The translations under genes were made by a program, and so were the position numbers. The notes beneath the pieces are model-generated. The model was not told the DNA's origin. It saw only the letters and a list, made by a program, of their open reading frames with translations, and searched no databases. DNA of 64,000 nucleotides, taken from assembly GCA_039654915.1 (NCBI GenBank), contig CM077599.1, positions 7,070,501 through 7,134,500 on the forward strand. The letters run 5' to 3'. The DNA comes from Aquilaria yunnanensis (Eukaryota > Streptophyta > Magnoliopsida > Malvales > Thymelaeaceae). Of this stretch, positions 60,943-64,000 are shown in pieces (the stretch's first letter is position 1; the number at the start of each line of letters is the position of its first letter).

Positions 60943-63900
60943 TCATGGTGTATCAAATTTAACATCATATATTGCTCCACTACTTCTCCAGTGCGGCAAG
61001 CTACTTAAAATTTCTTCATGTAACTTATATATGTAAGATTCCCAGGCTCTAATTGAGGAGGAAAAGCTGTTCCATTCAAAGGGTTGCAGATGCATCTCCT
61101 TGCACACAATACTGCTGAACACCATTTCTGCCTGTTGAGGGTCCTTCAGAAGTAAAGCTTTTGCGCAACCAATATCCTTTCGCTGTGAATCTGACAATTG
61201 AATCACCTCAAAAGCATGTGTTTCATCCACATTTAATTGTGATTCATGAGTTCTCCATTTGTGAAATTGTACAACCTGTTCAAGATTAAAATCAGCTAAT
61301 TAGCAAGGACAATCAGTTTCGTTCAAGACCATATCAATACACAGACCACAGATAGGCGCAAGGAAAATACAACTTCAACTAATGCAATTTCAAGAAGAAC
61401 TTAAGTTATCATTACTTCTCCATTAGGATGAGACCTATTGTCCTAACAAGTAGGCTAAAGAAACCTTCCATAGGTCATCCGTATGGGCATTAAATCAGTT
61501 CTTCGCTTCAGTCATTATTCTCTGTAATTCTCAGAGGGCATGGTTGTCTGAAACGTAAGACTATCATATTCATGTTCCCAGACATTAACTAAAATCCTAT
61601 ACTTAAACAGTGAATTCACATTACCTGAAGTGCATGCAAAATGTTGACAAATTCATAGTCAAGCAACTGATCTTTCCTTGCCAAAAGAATTGGTTGCATG
61701 AGCAGATCAGAAACATCTGAGGAACAACACATGCCCTTAGAAAAGTGTGCACTAAAACCATGTGCAAGTAATCTTCCCAAGCGTACATCAAATCCTGGCC
61801 CTTTTTGAGAACCCTGGTCATGATGAAACCAGTACATACTATTAGATGCTGGCAAAGGGAAGCATGAAAGTGGCATATCATTTTGGCAATGCAGCATGCT
61901 CCGAGAAAGAAGAGAGACAATTTTAGCATCTTCATCATGGGAACTATTGCGGCTGAACCATAATGTAAGTGTTAGCCTTTCTCCATCTGTTATCTACAAA
62001 CAGTTTGAAAAGTGAGGTTCAGCTGCCAATCCAAGCAATGACCTTTAAAGACATACAGCATACACAAAAAGTCCAGCAAAATCGAAACTATTAACTAAAT
62101 GACACACATGTTTTGTGCATGCACACATGTCTGTGCATGTCCCTGTGTTTCTGCATATACACAAAGAGAGAGCCAGTGTATGCACCTCATTGACACAATG
62201 AGTGTTACGACTGTCAGCTGTGTATATCACAACATCCTGAAAAAGTACAGTTCTGCAGATTAGATAATACTAGTGGACAGTGGAGTGCAAAAAGTTTAGA
62301 CTAGAGCCAGGAGTTCAGCAATCAGGACCAAGGCCATTTTGAGGCCACAGGCCCACAGGGTTAATTTGATTGTGATATGAATATCACCACAACAGCTGTA
62401 TGACAATTATCCAAAACTCATGCAGCACTTAAAATCATGAGTTTTCAAGTAAACTGATCAAGGGTGCAGTTTGTACTTTATACTGCTGTCTAACATCAGG
62501 CTGTTCTTAGAGTGAATTATTCTTGGTTACAAGTTTCAAGATAAATGAATAGGAGCCATTCATGCATTTGCTTTCAAAATTTGTGGACGAAAGCAGATTT
62601 TCATGTAAAATTCATGAATAAGCATATTGATTTGGCATTGCTATGGATATCATACTGAAAGAAAACATTTATGATTCGAGTACTTACTCCTGCCATGGGC
62701 CTGAAAGAGGTTGGTTCTCCATCTTGAAAATGGAAAGTGCCTCCTTTAAAATCTTCTCCATAATTATTCAAATAACAAACTGCCTTCAAAACACATATAT
62801 CAAATGTGTTAGAGCAATTTATCACTAAACAGATGATGATCGGACAGTACGGTATAGCATTAAAGGATGAAAAAGAGGTAACGGTTAAGAAAAAACAAAC
62901 ACTGATAGAAGCAAAAACAAAAGCATTTCTCAACCAAACTGAACTCATCTATCAATTTTTGATAACCGAGGCCTAATTTCAACAACCCTAAACAATGAGA
63001 AAATCCAATTTCGATCCTTTCCTGACTAAATGACATTACTAGCACAAATTAACTTTAGTATGCAGTAGCAGGAAACAGGAGAAAAATAACCAGAATTGCA
63101 GTTCATTATGGGGGTAAAAAAGAGAGGGAAGACAGAGTTCAGTGCCAAAAACAGTATCCACACCGTGTAGTCCCTTTGTTTGAGGTAGGACCTATTATCA
63201 TCGCTGTGCCAACCAATGCTCGCTCCTCTAGTCCAGCTGAATCATGAAACATGTATTAGTCATGACATCAGGGGGCACTCAAGAGGAGGCAGATATCGAT
63301 TACAATGTCATAACTTAATTTAGAATTAATGAAGGCAAAACCAATGCATTAGTTATAGAACCGTACCAATAAACCAAAAATCTACCAATTAGATGCAAGA
63401 AGACTTGCCTAAGATGGACATACCGATAAGAATTGACAATAAAGCACCCCTTTTTTCGTTTCTCTAGAACATATAGACTTTTAAATAAGATAAATTTTAA
63501 TCAATAAATACTACCACGAAGTACTCCAACAAAAGGTAACACTTTAAATGACACTAGCAAACCCATCCAAGTTCCTATCAAACAATTTCAAAGAAACAGA
63601 ACACAAAAGTTGGGTGGGGAGCTTGAAAAGACCTGATTAAGCCAGTGAACTCAATGACAACCTCGTACTCGCACCCAAAGAACTCCTCCACCTTCTCTTT
63701 CAACCTCTCTGTCACCAACAAATAATAAAATAAACAAAAATCTGCGAACAGCCCAGAAGATATTCCGACAGAAACTTGAATACAAAAACCTCTGATTGGA
63801 ACAAAAGGCAAGATCAACGGTGCACAGTTGGTAGCGATGAGATGAGAGAGTGTTGTGGAGAAGACGCTGGGCCTGTAGCCAACCGCGCCACAGCTCTTGT

Positions 63901-63992
63901 GGATAAACTCCAGCTCCTGCTTTTTCGAAATAATCCATAAACCACACCGGAGGAGAAATCAAGTAAAAGGGTTTCTTCCCATTAACCAAAAA
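60943..63992 (-). CDS. 2-oxoglutarate/Fe(II)-dependent dioxygenase (prolyl-hydroxylase-like), partial
   Basis: Seven exons in the window, read from the right: 63992-63790, 63704-63633, 63236-63164, 62783-62688, 62236-62186, 61993-61625, 61275-60943; 398 codons and a TGA stop. The first exon here begins after an AG acceptor, so at least one upstream exon lies beyond the edge. The centre has the double-stranded beta-helix signature: GWHSDD (Fe ligands H102 and D104, window numbering), GGTFHFQDGEPTSFRP, DSRNTHCVNE (Fe ligand H161) and GERLTLTLWFSR (R171, 2-oxoglutarate salt bridge, H+10). This is the prolyl 3-/4-hydroxylase-like superfamily. The C-terminal 230 residues (from about 170) have no domain I recognise. 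Plants have related uncharacterised proteins, but I cannot name an orthologue or substrate. All introns are GT-AG, and the reading frame is intact throughout. Confidence 0.88.
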
Positions 63993-64000
63993 CTAACCTT

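Overview
The window is nuclear DNA from a flowering plant, most likely a eudicot. It is AT-rich, its genes have AT-rich GT-AG introns, its gene families are plant families, and the space between genes is filled with plant-type transposable elements. I cannot name the species. I recognise five protein-coding genes. A sixth and a seventh recognisable protein family appear only as broken fragments inside mobile elements. I saw no convincing tRNA, rRNA or CRISPR.

Layout. Positions 1-3400 hold a long-TIR Mutator-like element (287-1922) and a hAT-like MITE. An intronless ANTH-domain clathrin-assembly gene lies at 3758-4894 (minus). Positions 5100-25000 are repeats: a degenerate GGGTT-rich tract, a solo LTR (9403-11202, TSD GATAG), a LINE fragment, a ~110-bp tandem repeat (13300-14180), several long-TIR elements, a GC-rich hairpin, a pyrimidine tract next to a ~187-bp A-rich satellite (19490-21335), a hAT-like MITE, and a TIR-bounded element carrying a broken UDP-glycosyltransferase (23291-24823). 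An intact eight-exon type I inositol polyphosphate 5-phosphatase occupies 25460-28343 (plus).

Positions 28900-34000 hold two adjacent Mutator-like elements. The first carries a PPR-like gene fragment and a CACTA-end fragment. The second is split by a 2.85-kb CACTA element whose ends are arrays of palindromes. Positions 36199-43014 are a non-autonomous LTR element (TSD TTAAG) into which two unrelated LTRs were inserted and reduced to solo LTRs. A further solo LTR follows at 43724-45141 (TSD CAACC). Positions 45150-51300 are AT-rich, with MITEs, a LINE fragment and one more Mutator-like element.

The right end is gene-rich. Two low-molecular-weight purple acid phosphatase genes lie in tandem (51349-56059 and 57937-60458, both plus), each with seven exons, matching intron phases and all metal ligands. 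A convergent 2-oxoglutarate/Fe(II) dioxygenase gene (60943-63992, minus) runs off the right edge.

The genes do not form a pathway, although three of them act on phosphate esters or phosphoinositides: the two PAPs and the 5-phosphatase, with the ANTH protein binding phosphoinositides. I regard that as coincidence. The most notable content is the transposon archaeology: three solo LTRs with perfect target-site duplications and a fourth probable one, at least six long-TIR elements, two of which contain pieces of host genes, and a CACTA element nested in one of them.
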